From Chloromonas sp. AAM2 (taxonomy: Eukaryota > Chlorophyta > Chlorophyceae > Chlamydomonadales > Chlamydomonadaceae), in contig QAXH01000012.1 of the NCBI GenBank assembly GCA_004335635.1, forward strand, positions 1 to 15,508: 15,508 nt of DNA, given 5' to 3'. Numbering within the stretch: position 1 is the first letter of the stretch; each line of letters opens with the position of its first letter. Positions 8,820-15,508 of the stretch are shown here, piece after piece. The position numbers and the translations under genes were made by a program. The notes beneath the pieces were generated by a model, which ran no database searches, was not told the DNA's origin, and worked only from the letters and a program-made list of their open reading frames with translations.

Positions 8820-9289
8820 GAGAGCTGCTTGGGTTCACCTATACCTGGTCCCGAGTGGGCCTGGACCTATACCTGGGCCCGAGTTTGATGCTCTGCTTGA
8901 GCACAGACAGTCTGCTTGACCACGGCCAGCCCCCAGCACACAGCCCTGAGCAGGAAGGTAGATATTACCACTTGACTCTGCTCCTGGTATGATGTCTCAC
9001 GGGATAGCCACACGCCTACCCCTTCAACTTGCTTCCTGCCCTTGGTCACAAGGCTGTCGAGTTTCCAGGCCAGCTTTTGAGCATGCATTGCAGGCACCTG
9101 TGCGCATGCACAAATCCTCAGCTTAGATGCACCAAAGGCAGATACGCACAAGCCAATAATCCACTTCGCCAGTGCAGTGAAAGGAAAGATGCGCTGGAAA
9201 TCCGGGCGCTGGTGGTTTGTGCATGTCCGACTTGCAGCGTTCAGTTTGTTGTGCAGCAGTGTAATGGTCAGGATCACCGCATACTTCAC

Positions 9290-9585
9290 TTTTTGGTCTG
9301 TGTACGTCTGCTTATACGTCTACGGGTGTGTATACGCCGTCTCCCGGGCTAGAAACCGACAAGTGCCACGTGGTGCTTTCTGCACTTTTGATCAGTTTGC
9401 TTGCAAGACACTTGTCACTTGCTACAGCGTATCCAGGTTACAGGCCATGCCAAATTTCATGTAAAAAACTGGCCCCAAACAGTCAAAACCGTCTGGAAGT
9501 TTCTGAGACGCGGAATACTGGAGACGACCAAGGTGGCCGTATACGTATGCGTATGCGGTGATCCTGGTCATGGTCACGCACTCAC
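9290..9585 (-). other. probable intron sequence left of the 9586-9685 exon
   Basis: It begins with a strong donor GTGAGT (9585-9580, minus strand) and shows no coding signal through to the copia relic, which may therefore have inserted in this intron. Small TACGTAT/CGTATGCG words recur at 9539-9556 and 9300-9340. Confidence 0.4.
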
Positions 9586-9685
9586 CGATGTCTTTAGGTA
9601 GTTGTGACCACCTTTACTGATGAAGAGGACCGTGTTGGGGAAGGCCTTGCTCTCCTTGCTCTGCTGCTCCAGTAGCTGCTCTAGC
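9586..9685 (-). CDS. exon of the minus-strand gene, 33 full codons
   Basis: The acceptor catgctttcag ends at 9686 and the donor GTGAGT starts at 9585, both near-consensus. Between them one frame reads LEQLLEQQSKESKAFPNTVL then FISKGGHNYLKTS without a stop, with strong codon bias. The entry base (G, third codon position) requires a phase 2 upstream donor, which I could not match to the preceding segment. No family is recognised. Confidence 0.55.
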
Positions 9686-11092
9686 CTGAAAGCATGCAAG
9701 TGGTAGTTTGCAAATTGCTGGTTGACGTGAAGTTCAAGCACAACTACACAGTGACTTTTATCCAGTTACAGCTACTGTCTGAGAGGCTTTTCTTGTCAAG
9801 GAGCAAGCCGACCTGTGAGGCATGATGTGTGTTGCACAGGATTGCTGCAGAAAATGTGAGGCCTGCCTTTGCACCATGCTCAAGTACGCTCACTTTGTAT
9901 ACAAGCCCATCCCGAAGGCGTCGCTCGTGATGTACACCACACCACCAGGAGTCCAACCCAATGGATGCTTGAAGTGGCATTTAGGATTGCGGCACGTCAG
10001 CTCAAACTTGCAAGGCCTCGTATCGTTTGAGTTGGAATCTTCAGCAACAAAAAACGTCACGAGAAGATGTTGGAGTTACAGCCCCAGATGTCTGGAGCGC
10101 GCCTCCCTGACTGTCTCTTGCCCCTGGGAAACTGTGCTAAACAGTGCGTGCAACGACATGCAAGTCTCTCCCAAACTTGCAGAGCTTGGGATGGCTGGAA
10201 CCTGCAGGCAAGGAGATTAATGAATCCTGAGCTTGCCCTTGCATCAAAGGAAGCTATGCCATGTTGAGCTTTGGCACCCCTCTCATTGCATACATGAGGC
10301 ATCAGGCCATCAGCACTCGCATTGGGGCATTGGGGTATGAACAGGCATTGGGGCATAAGCAGGCTCATGCTGATACCGTAGTGGGAGTATCCGGCACAAT
10401 CAATTCCCCGGCGTGATAGCGCGACCAGATTGAACCATATTTCATCTATCGCGCGAGAGCAGAATGGAACCAGATACAAAAAGGAAGTCGATGCGCCGTA
10501 CTACTTGGCAGAACTCACATTCGAAAACAGATTGGCCGATATTGACAGCCGCGCTCCGCTCCAGCCATTGCCATTGTAAGCGGAGCCAGTGGCTGTTAGC
10601 CATGGCATCCATTGAGGCCAAGTCGACTGCATCACTGTTATGGACCTAGATCTTTGGCTTTGGGACAAACACACGCAGTTCAAGCGCAGTGATTGAAATG
10701 GCTGTGCTTGAAGCACGACAATGCTGAGTGCGGTGCATGATGAATGACAAGACAACATAGGAGACAATTGCCTTTGCTTGTTTTCCGGACGAGATTGCGC
10801 AAGCAGACTGGATAAATCGCCGATTGGCCGCGAATTTGGTGACCAGATTGGTGTGCATAATTGTTTGACGTCTAGTGCACATAAGCAGAAAATAGTTGCT
10901 CGCAATAAAAAGCAGATAGCCATTCCCACGGTATGTGATGACGGTCCAAGCCCGCACAGGCAGTGGAGTGCAGACAGTGCTACTAGTAACTCAGAGCCTC
11001 CGTGATGTCGCACCGTTAAGTCTGGCTGCCCCGGCTGAACCCCTGCCTCCTCTCCCTTCACTCCCGCCGCGTCCACGAAAGCTCTCCGCCAT
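9586..11092 (-). CDS. probable RGG/CCCH zinc-finger protein gene, incomplete multi-exon model, possibly a pseudogene
   Basis: Several minus-strand segments with coding periodicity lie in one order: an RGG-rich first exon (11092-11014); a second segment (10626-10519, DLASMDAMANSHWLRLQWQW...) bounded by tgatgcag and donor GTGAGT, joining exon 1 in phase 1; an acceptor cctgcag at 10202 opening VPAIPSSASLGETCMSLHAL; a CCCH finger (10012-9965); KVSVLEHGAKAGL... (to 9744); and a clean exon at 9685-9586. RGG and CCCH elements are usual in RNA-binding proteins, so an RNA-related role is inferred. Problems: an in-frame TAA at 10078-10076 separates the VPAIP part from the finger, and a frame slip occurs at about 9905. 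Either short introns or an unusual splice pattern are missed, or the gene is broken. Its 3' end is not found. The family is not recognised. Confidence 0.4.
9744..9904 (-). CDS. coding-like segment following the zinc finger, shifted by one frame
   Basis: The frame reads VYKVSVLEHGAKAGLTFSAA, then ILCNTHHASQVGLLLDKKSL, and stops at 9746-9744. RNY codon structure is marked. It continues where the CCCH frame ends (LYTK-stop at 9890) but is offset by one base, suggesting a one-base indel near GGCTTGTATACAAAG or an unrecognised splice. An alternative acceptor (ttttctgcag) falls within it. Confidence 0.4.
9890..10201 (-). CDS. CCCH zinc-finger segment
   Basis: After the acceptor at 10202 the frame gives VPAIPSSASLGETCMSLHAL and ends TVREARSRHLGL-stop (10078-10076). 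The same frame resumes with EDSNSNDTRPCKFELTCRNP then KCHFKHPLGWTPG. The cysteines at 10012, 9994 and 9979 and the histidine at 9967 form C-x5-C-x4-C-x3-H, with the aromatic spacing (CKF...CHFKHP) typical of CCCH fingers, which bind zinc and usually single-stranded RNA. The frame then runs VVYITSDAFGMGLYTK to TGA at 9892-9890. A 41-base GTAACT...GAAG stretch covering the TAA could be a very short intron, but its phases do not match. Confidence 0.55.
10519..10626 (-). CDS. putative second exon, Trp-rich
   Basis: It lies between a tgatgcag acceptor (CAG at 10629-10627) and a textbook GTGAGT donor (10518-10513). The frame reads DLASMDAMANSHWLRLQWQW then LERSAAVNIGQSVFE, with good codon periodicity. 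Entry in phase 1 agrees with the first exon's exit. No family is recognised. Confidence 0.4.
11014..11092 (-). CDS. putative first exon with RGG-rich N terminus
   Basis: ATG at 11092-11090 is in good context (purine at -3, G at +4) and opens MAESFRGRGGSEGRGGRGSA, an RGG/RG-rich start as in many RNA-binding proteins. A donor GTGCGA at 11013 leaves phase 1; without splicing the frame stops at 10993-10991. A longer overlapping minus-strand frame (10501-11205) reads through here with no motif and poor codon structure. Confidence 0.4.
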
Positions 11093-11174
11093 TTCTGTGA
11101 CTGGAATGACTTATCACTTGTTGACGGACCTGACATTGCGTATTCAGAAGCTCTCTCTTGGATGCTTGCCGAGG

Positions 11175-11219
11175 CCCCGTACAAAACAGTTCCCGTACAA
11201 AACAAAAGTAGTATTGTAC
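11175..11219 (-). promoter_or_regulatory. three GTAC cores upstream of the putative first exon
   Basis: GTAC occurs at 11179-11182, 11195-11198 and 11216-11219, 87-127 bases upstream of the ATG at 11092. The first two sit in the repeat cccgtacaaaaca (11176-11188 and 11192-11204). GTAC is the core bound by SBP-domain regulators, including the copper-response regulator of green algae. Function here is only inferred. Confidence 0.25.
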
Positions 11220-11785
11220 AGACAGCCTGACCTTGACCCTGGGGGCTCTGTTTTTGCGCCGTTTACGCTGGTAAAGCACCGATTTTAAATGTCAGGATGT
11301 TGCCTGTTGTTTCCTCTGCAACCCTCCTTGATCCAAATCTCGTTCTTCAGGACACATCGCAAGTACATGAACTATAGCAAAAACGATCAGTAAAACCCTA
11401 GGCACGACACATTTTCAGTGATCGCCATTTGATCGCCATTGGGTTAGAGGCAGTTTAGCCCAATTCATTTGAGGCTTCTTTGTAGCTTCAGGTCAGGGGA
11501 ACCCTGGTCTCCCACCTGCTTTCTCTCAGCCATGGTGTTGCAGCAGCGTGTGCTGGGCCCTGAAGCCCTGAAACGCAAGAAACCGTCAGTTAGGGTGCAT
11601 TCATGCTTCAGAAGGCAAGGTCGGCAAGAAGCAGCGGACCGATGTGATGCTGCGCAGGGCCCACACCATGAACGAGCGTGTTCCTACGCCTGGGGGAGGG
11701 CTGGCTGACCAAAGGCCTAGACTTCGTCAGCAGCCTTGGCTGAGGATTGGTTGCCAACGACGCTTTGAGCCAAGGCACCAGCCGA
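11220..11785. other. no gene seen
   Basis: No coding or RNA feature could be supported. Plus-strand frames at 11469-11708 and 11644-11838 are short and without motifs. Confidence 0.4.
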
Positions 11786-11960
11786 TGCTTACAGTTAAGT
11801 CGAAACTAATGCTGAACCCAGCCATGACCAATGCTTGAGCAGTGCTTGACGCAGCCATGGCCAATGCTTAACCCATCCTTAACCCTTTCTTAACTAGTGC
11901 CATCCACTCCTTATCCTATGCTATATCCTATCCTATGCTTAACTAGTGCCTACTCCATAT
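11786..11960. repeat. degenerate short-period repeat (atgctta / ccttaac / tcctatg words)
   Basis: Variants of ccaatgctt(aac) recur at 11786, 11827 and 11861, followed by ccttaaccctttcttaac. Two ttaactagtgcc words (11890-11901 and 11939-11950) flank tcctatgctatatcctatcc. The order is irregular, so it is an old, decayed array rather than a perfect satellite. Confidence 0.5.
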
Positions 11961-12149
11961 GTCACCGCACGCTCTGAACTGCGGCATGACCAATGCCTAC
12001 CAATCCCTAGCAGTGCCTGCATGCACATCCATAGCAGTCTCAACCCACGTGTGCCTATGGCATTGCAAGAATAAGCCCGCATGAATAGCTGATAGCCAAG
12101 CCCTTGACAGCACACATCAACACGAGCCCTTGACTTGGCCTGCCCCTTT

Positions 12150-12640
12150 ATCATCGCCTGCACTGTTGCTCAATCTGGACAAGCAGCAGATATGCGCGAA
12201 TAGGAAGCTAATGGCAGCAAAGCCATTTAACAGCAGCACATGTGCGCACACACAAGCAGCAGCTGGCAATGAGGACCGTGGGCAGCCCATGCGCGCAGGT
12301 AGCACCACGCACTAGCGATTTCCCACCAAGGCGTCACTGAAGATCAACAGTGTGTGCCAGCAACCAGCCCAGGCGCCAGGCTGGATGTGTGGCAGGTGCT
12401 ACAGGCAGTAATGGCGGACATGTGCCAACACAGCCTGTTAGCCTCTCCATGCAGATGGTGCAGTTGAGCAGCCCTGGTGCGCAGGCAGCATTGGAGACGT
12501 CGGTGAACACAGTGGCCCCTGTGCCATGGACAGCATGGCATGCAGCAGCAAGCTCACCAACATTACATTGTCTGCAGTCAGCCGGCCAGGCAGGTAGGCT
12601 GACTGCTCGGGGCCTATGGCTGGCCCCATCGTTGCTTTGT
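12150..12640 (-). pseudogene. degraded LINE (non-LTR retrotransposon) reverse transcriptase
   Basis: On the minus strand IGPEQSAYLPGRLTADNVML (12617-12558) matches the LINE block I..eQ.af..GR...DN..l. After a frame change, TVFTDVSNAACA followed by CMERL (about 12513-12440) matches RT motif A (vftDvskAyDsv......CmerLg): the first Asp is kept, the second has become Cys. In a third frame RMGCP (12293-12279) and AGDD (12161-12150) stand where RQGCP and the YADD catalytic motif are expected, with plausible spacing. These last two are weaker. At least one frameshift and lost catalytic residues make it inactive. No endonuclease, 5' end or 3' tail is identified. Long plus-strand frames here (e.g. 12350-13018) are antisense shadows. 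Confidence 0.6.
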
Positions 12641-12706
12641 GTTATGACAGGCTGTAAGGGCTGGCAGCCTTTTGTTGACTTGATATTTGCCCTGATTACA
12701 GGCGTC

Positions 12707-12746
12707 TGTCCATTTCTGTCCATTTCTGTCCATTTCTGTCCATTTC
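12707..12746. repeat. 10-bp tandem repeat, 4 copies
   Basis: tgtccatttc is repeated four times without error from 12707 to 12746. It lies about 70 bases beyond the 5' side of the LINE reverse-transcriptase relic. Confidence 0.95.
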
Positions 12747-12799
12747 CTCACATAGACTGGAAATGGTTGTTTGGAGAGACCCACTGGGCCATGACCACT

Positions 12800-13380
12800 G
12801 GACATGAACAGTTCCTAGCCAAGGGCTTGCAAGTATGTGTATTAGCATTGATGGGCAGCATTGTACTCGCCACAGACAACCACAGTTTGCACTGTGCAGC
12901 CACAGCCATTGCCTCAGGCTGTGCTGGCAAGGTTGGGCGAGAACACAGCTTTGGTTCTTTGTGCAGGAGCAAAGACAGGAGCAACAGTTGGTACGCACAG
13001 GACTCATTGCAGCTTTGAGGGTCCAACAATGATTTTTCAACCATCTCTGTTTTCCTAAGTATGCCTCACACCAGGCACAGCTCTTGAATTTGTATTGGGA
13101 CTCACAAACTTCATGCAAACTTTTTATCAGTTCTGTACTTCGACTTGGTTATATCGGAATCCGATCGAATTGTCGGGCCCTGGAATCCATGCGGGTGCGG
13201 TGCAGCACAGACACTCACCACAGTGAGCGTGCAAGCTTGCCAGTTGCCGCTGCACTCACTGTGTATCTCCATGCACATGTATCAAATGAACATGCATGCT
13301 CGACCATGCACTGGGAAACACTACGTGCATGACACACATGCTGTACAACTCATGTGCTCCCGCGCCACCTGCTGGGTAGT
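12800..13380. other. no supported gene
   Basis: If the LINE were longer, its linker or endonuclease would lie here on the minus strand, but no endonuclease motif (such as SDH near the end of the domain) could be seen. GCATGC/CATGCA words are frequent around 13270-13340. Confidence 0.35.
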
Positions 13381-13385
13381 GACAG

Positions 13386-13516
13386 CAACACATTTGAGAG
13401 GACGTGTTGCATCACCACCCGTGTGTGGCACCCATCTGGCACTTTGACAACCCAGAACATGTCTTTGTGATGGTTTTGAAAATTCCGTTGGGCACGTGGC
13501 CCTGAACTGCAGGATA
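13386..13516 (+). repeat. dispersed repeat, copy 1 (matches 15245-15397)
   Basis: It starts aacacatttga and contains tgtgtggcaccc(a/g)tctgg, actttgacaacccc/a and further weaker matches to cacgtgg...ctgcag. Read on the plus strand it gives LHHHPCVAPIWHFDNPE. Relative to copy 2 it carries a one-base change in length near ttgagaggacg, which breaks the upstream frame, and it lacks several bases after the FDNPE part. Confidence 0.7.
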
Positions 13517-14717
13517 ATGTGATAACCATCGACCATAGATTGATATGGAAGCCTGGCACTATGTGGCGCCCAACAAGAAGGTGGCCATGACCAGCTTGCT
13601 TCCACCACCACTGGCGTGCTGTTTCACATCTGCCTGTGTCCCACGTGCCTGCGGATGTGTCCGGCAAACAAGCACATCACCATCATGGGATGTGCATGGG
13701 AAATCTTGGTTCAACGCAAGCTTTAAGCTCGGCATGGATAATCTGGAAACTTCTGCGACGTTCTGGTAGGTACATACCATTGATAGTCTCACTGACTCCA
13801 AGAATTGTGGGTAACATAACGTCATATTGCTCACTCCGCATTGATGTCACCAACGAGCAATGCCAGGGTGAACGTCTGATGTGTGGTCGTTCCGCATAGT
13901 TAGTAACTGAACTGGTCATGCAACTGCATGCACTTGGGTTTGTTTGTGCCTGCTTACCGTTCACCAAGCCATACTTGCAGACCTTCCTGCCACGGCATGG
14001 TGATGGTTCATGTTGAGCTCAAGCTCTGCTTGTATAAACATGGTGCTCATCTTGATGTTTTTTCTCTGGCATGGCTGCAGACTGTCAGCAGGACACTGGG
14101 GTATGAAAGAAATGGCTTGGCACGGCTCACAGCAGGTAAGAGGCCAGCACATCTTGGTGATGGAGCACAGCACAGCAACCAGACAACGGAAGCCCTGTTG
14201 GCCTTGCAGGGTTGCAACTCCAAATCAGTCAGCCGGTCAAACGGGGCAAGCACTTTTCCTACATCGAAGCAGCCCTGGACGTATTCACACACGCCAGGTG
14301 TGTGTCGTGTGGGCAATGCCGTACGTTCTGGCCAACATCAAATCACAGCACCCAACCAGCCAGACACGCCAACAAGCTCACACTCTGTTCTCGTGCTATG
14401 GTGACGGACTCAGATCTAGCCTCACGCTTGGGTTGCCAGAACCTCCTCTGCCACTCCTGTTCCTGGGCAGTGCCGACGGACTCGCAGACCGACACCTCAG
14501 CCCTGCTCCCATGCATCCGGCAGCTGGGCTGGCCGCAGCCACTTGCTTCCTCCGGCCATGCTGTACGCTTGTCGTGGTCCGCGCCTACACTGACCTGCTC
14601 AAACGGATCAATGTGCCAGCCCGCACTGCCCTGCACCAGCGCTGCATCCGCACAACCCCTGCCTGTAGTCTTTTACTACGTTTTGCCAGGTGCCATGTGT
14701 CATGTCCATCAGCATGA
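13517..14717 (+). other. GC-rich stretch with several overlapping open frames, no gene assigned
   Basis: All three plus frames are partly open between 14010 and 14750 (235, 180 and 158 codons), which is expected from low stop density. None has a motif I recognise. A VGNAV string at about 14309-14323 resembles methyltransferase motif X but has no supporting context. Possibly decayed transposon coding sequence in the same orientation as the flanking repeat copies. Confidence 0.3.
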
Positions 14718-15068
14718 GCAGCCACGTGGCGTCTCCTCTGCAACAGCCAACTGAAGAAAACTGTTTGCCGCTGGGCCATGGACTGGGACTGTCACAAAAC
14801 GGCGGGCGCCTGCATTCTTTGCCAAGCAGTGGATGGCTTCAGGCCTGCCTGTGATCACCTGCCAAACTGCACACATGGCTTTGGTGGGCACTCCTACTAC
14901 ACATTCACTGCAGAATTTGGGCCAATTTACGCCCCTTGATTTGGGATGACTGTGCACTTTCAGGGTTTCAGTTGTAATGCAGTGCTCATTTTGCCTGCAA
15001 CATTCAATGCTCGGTCAAGCCTTAACCCTGCAATCTCTGTGCAAGGCTTTAGCCATGGTAGTCTTTGA
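14718..15068 (+). pseudogene. Cys/His-rich coding-like reading frame of unknown origin
   Basis: One plus frame runs from 14718 to 15068 with a single internal TGA (14937-14939). Part 1 includes KKTVCRWAMDWDCHKTAGAC, ILCQAVDGFRPACDHLPNCT and HGFGGHSYYTFTAEFGPIYA. Part 2 includes GFSCNAVLILPATFNARSSL. Codon periodicity (RNY) is clear in both. The C/H pattern C-x7-C-x6-C-x2-C-x10-C-x5-C could hold metal. A possible acceptor (actttcag) precedes part 2, so the TGA may lie in an intron, or the frame is decayed. No family is recognised. Confidence 0.35.
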
Positions 15069-15244
15069 CGTGTCGTGTAGCTATCATGTTTAGTTCTCGC
15101 TTTGAGTGCTGGTAACGGCTGAACACACACTTGCCACCAAACCAGCCAGCAGGCATGCCACCAAGAGTGCTTGCCAACTAGTTCTCGATGACGACAATGG
15201 TTAAACAGGCTTAGAGCATTCAGCATTCTGGATAAGAGTGCTGC

Positions 15245-15397
15245 AAACACATTTGAAGGACGTATTACATCACCATCCATGTGTGGCACCCGTCTGGTAC
15301 TTTGACAACCCCGAAGAAGAGAGTGTCTTCGTGACGGCTTTTGACTCCCTTGAACAATACAATGCATCTCCCTGACCAGCCACGTGGGCTGCAGTGC
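15245..15397 (+). repeat. dispersed repeat, copy 2, better preserved
   Basis: Same strand as copy 1, 1.86 kb away. The frame from about 15210 reads FWIRVLQTHLKDVLHHHPCV then APVWYFDNPEEESVFVTAFD SLEQYN before a stop at about 15373. Substitutions between the copies are often at third codon positions in this frame (for example gcaccc(a/g)tctgg), suggesting both descend from a protein-coding element. No known domain is recognised. Confidence 0.65.
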
Positions 15398-15508
15398 ACT
15401 TGGCTGTTGGCAAAAGCAGAGAACACTCAACTCACATTCCAGGCAATATATGTATGTATTTACACCAGGGAAGCCGTCAGAGGACACGGAACGGGATGGG
15501 CACCGCCC

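Larger units (their letters stand above)
7990..9289 (-). mobile_element. degraded Ty1/copia-type retrotransposon (gag, possible protease, integrase)
   Basis: On the minus strand three segments follow copia order. Gag-like (9289-8867): ALAKWIIGLCVSAF with a Leu..Cys pattern, then QKLAWKLDSLVTKGRKQVEG and LLRAVCWGL; this matches the copia gag scheme of ALIGL.V...L..C, L...L..L......V, and VL.GLP. Protease-like, weaker (8819-8535): VRVVGDTRLVIGKGGGINTV resembles the VxVGDG...V.GxG section. Integrase (about 8409-8050): ILLSPHAGIGMFLFRLDAPD, LYPHRENALDYTSALT, KPQQEK, and HGQQLLNQAA; this matches DDYS.....F.L..K.D, LRSDRG.EY.S..L, TPQQNG, and LW.EA.N.A. Catalytic Asp residues are lost (DDYS to SPHA, SDRG to PHRE). 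The pieces are in different frames with stops between. No LTRs, reverse transcriptase or RNase H were found. Confidence 0.6.

Noticed and set aside
10501..11205. 234-codon minus-strand open frame as a single-exon gene
   Set aside because: It runs through what look like an intron and two exons read better in another frame (RGG start, DLASMDAM segment); its own composition is featureless.
11870..11895. Telomere-like cttaaccc repeats
   Set aside because: Only two irregular units, not the TTTTAGGG/TTTAGGG-type telomere repeat of green algae; part of a decayed local array.
12350..13018. 222-codon plus-strand open frame
   Set aside because: It is antisense to the LINE reverse-transcriptase relic and includes the 10-bp repeat translation.
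14309..14323. VGNAV as motif X of a cytosine methyltransferase, linked to the 6.2 kb fragment
   Set aside because: It is five residues only, 8 kb away, and without the flanking proline-rich context; likely chance.
14010..14717. 235-codon plus-strand open frame as a gene
   Set aside because: Three overlapping plus frames are open here, as expected from base composition; no motif favours one of them.
1..15508. CRISPR arrays, bacterial operons, tRNA or rRNA genes
   Set aside because: There are no direct repeats with unique spacers, no Shine-Dalgarno-led gene strings, no tRNA B-box-like sequence with a foldable partner, and no rRNA-like segment.

Overview
The window looks like nuclear DNA of a green alga (Chlorophyta, probably a core chlorophyte). 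The coding sequence is split by GT-AG introns with pyrimidine-rich acceptors and, in one case, a CTAAC branch site. TGTAA, the green-algal polyadenylation signal, follows both recognisable stop codons by 200-290 bases. Base composition is moderate, microsatellites are common, and retrotransposon debris fills the right two thirds. There is no sign of bacterial operons, CRISPR, tRNA or rRNA. The species cannot be named from the sequence alone.

Layout: 1-540 is intron carrying a 21-bp minisatellite. 541-2235 (+) holds the last two exons of a tRNA pseudouridine(38/39) synthase of the PUS3/DEG1 type, with a 939-base intron built partly from diverged internal repeats. 3426-4679 (+) is a three-exon gene for a 179-residue coiled-coil protein I do not recognise, including a 30-base micro-exon. 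4680-6155 is gene-poor, with short tandem repeats and a (CAGA)n tract. 6159-6434 (+) is an orphan fragment resembling the target-recognition/C-terminal side of a C5-cytosine DNA methyltransferase.

From about 6.4 to 11.1 kb most coding-like sequence is on the minus strand. There are two unassigned segments (6430-6620 and 7270-7595), then a decayed Ty1/copia retrotransposon (gag, possible protease, integrase; no reverse transcriptase seen) at about 7990-9290. After that come pieces of a probable cellular gene (9586-11092) with an RGG-rich first exon, a clear CCCH zinc finger and a well-bounded exon at 9586-9685. The copia relic lies downstream of that exon's donor, so it may sit inside an intron of this gene.

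11.1-15.5 kb is repeat-derived. It contains a frameshifted LINE reverse-transcriptase relic (minus, about 12150-12640), a 10-bp tandem repeat next to it, a pair of diverged direct repeats 1.86 kb apart (13386 and 15245), and a Cys/His-rich plus-strand reading frame (14718-15068) of unknown origin. The genes show no evident functional link. The main interest is the unrecognised coiled-coil gene, the zinc-finger gene with apparent breaks, and the mixture of methyltransferase and retroelement fragments.
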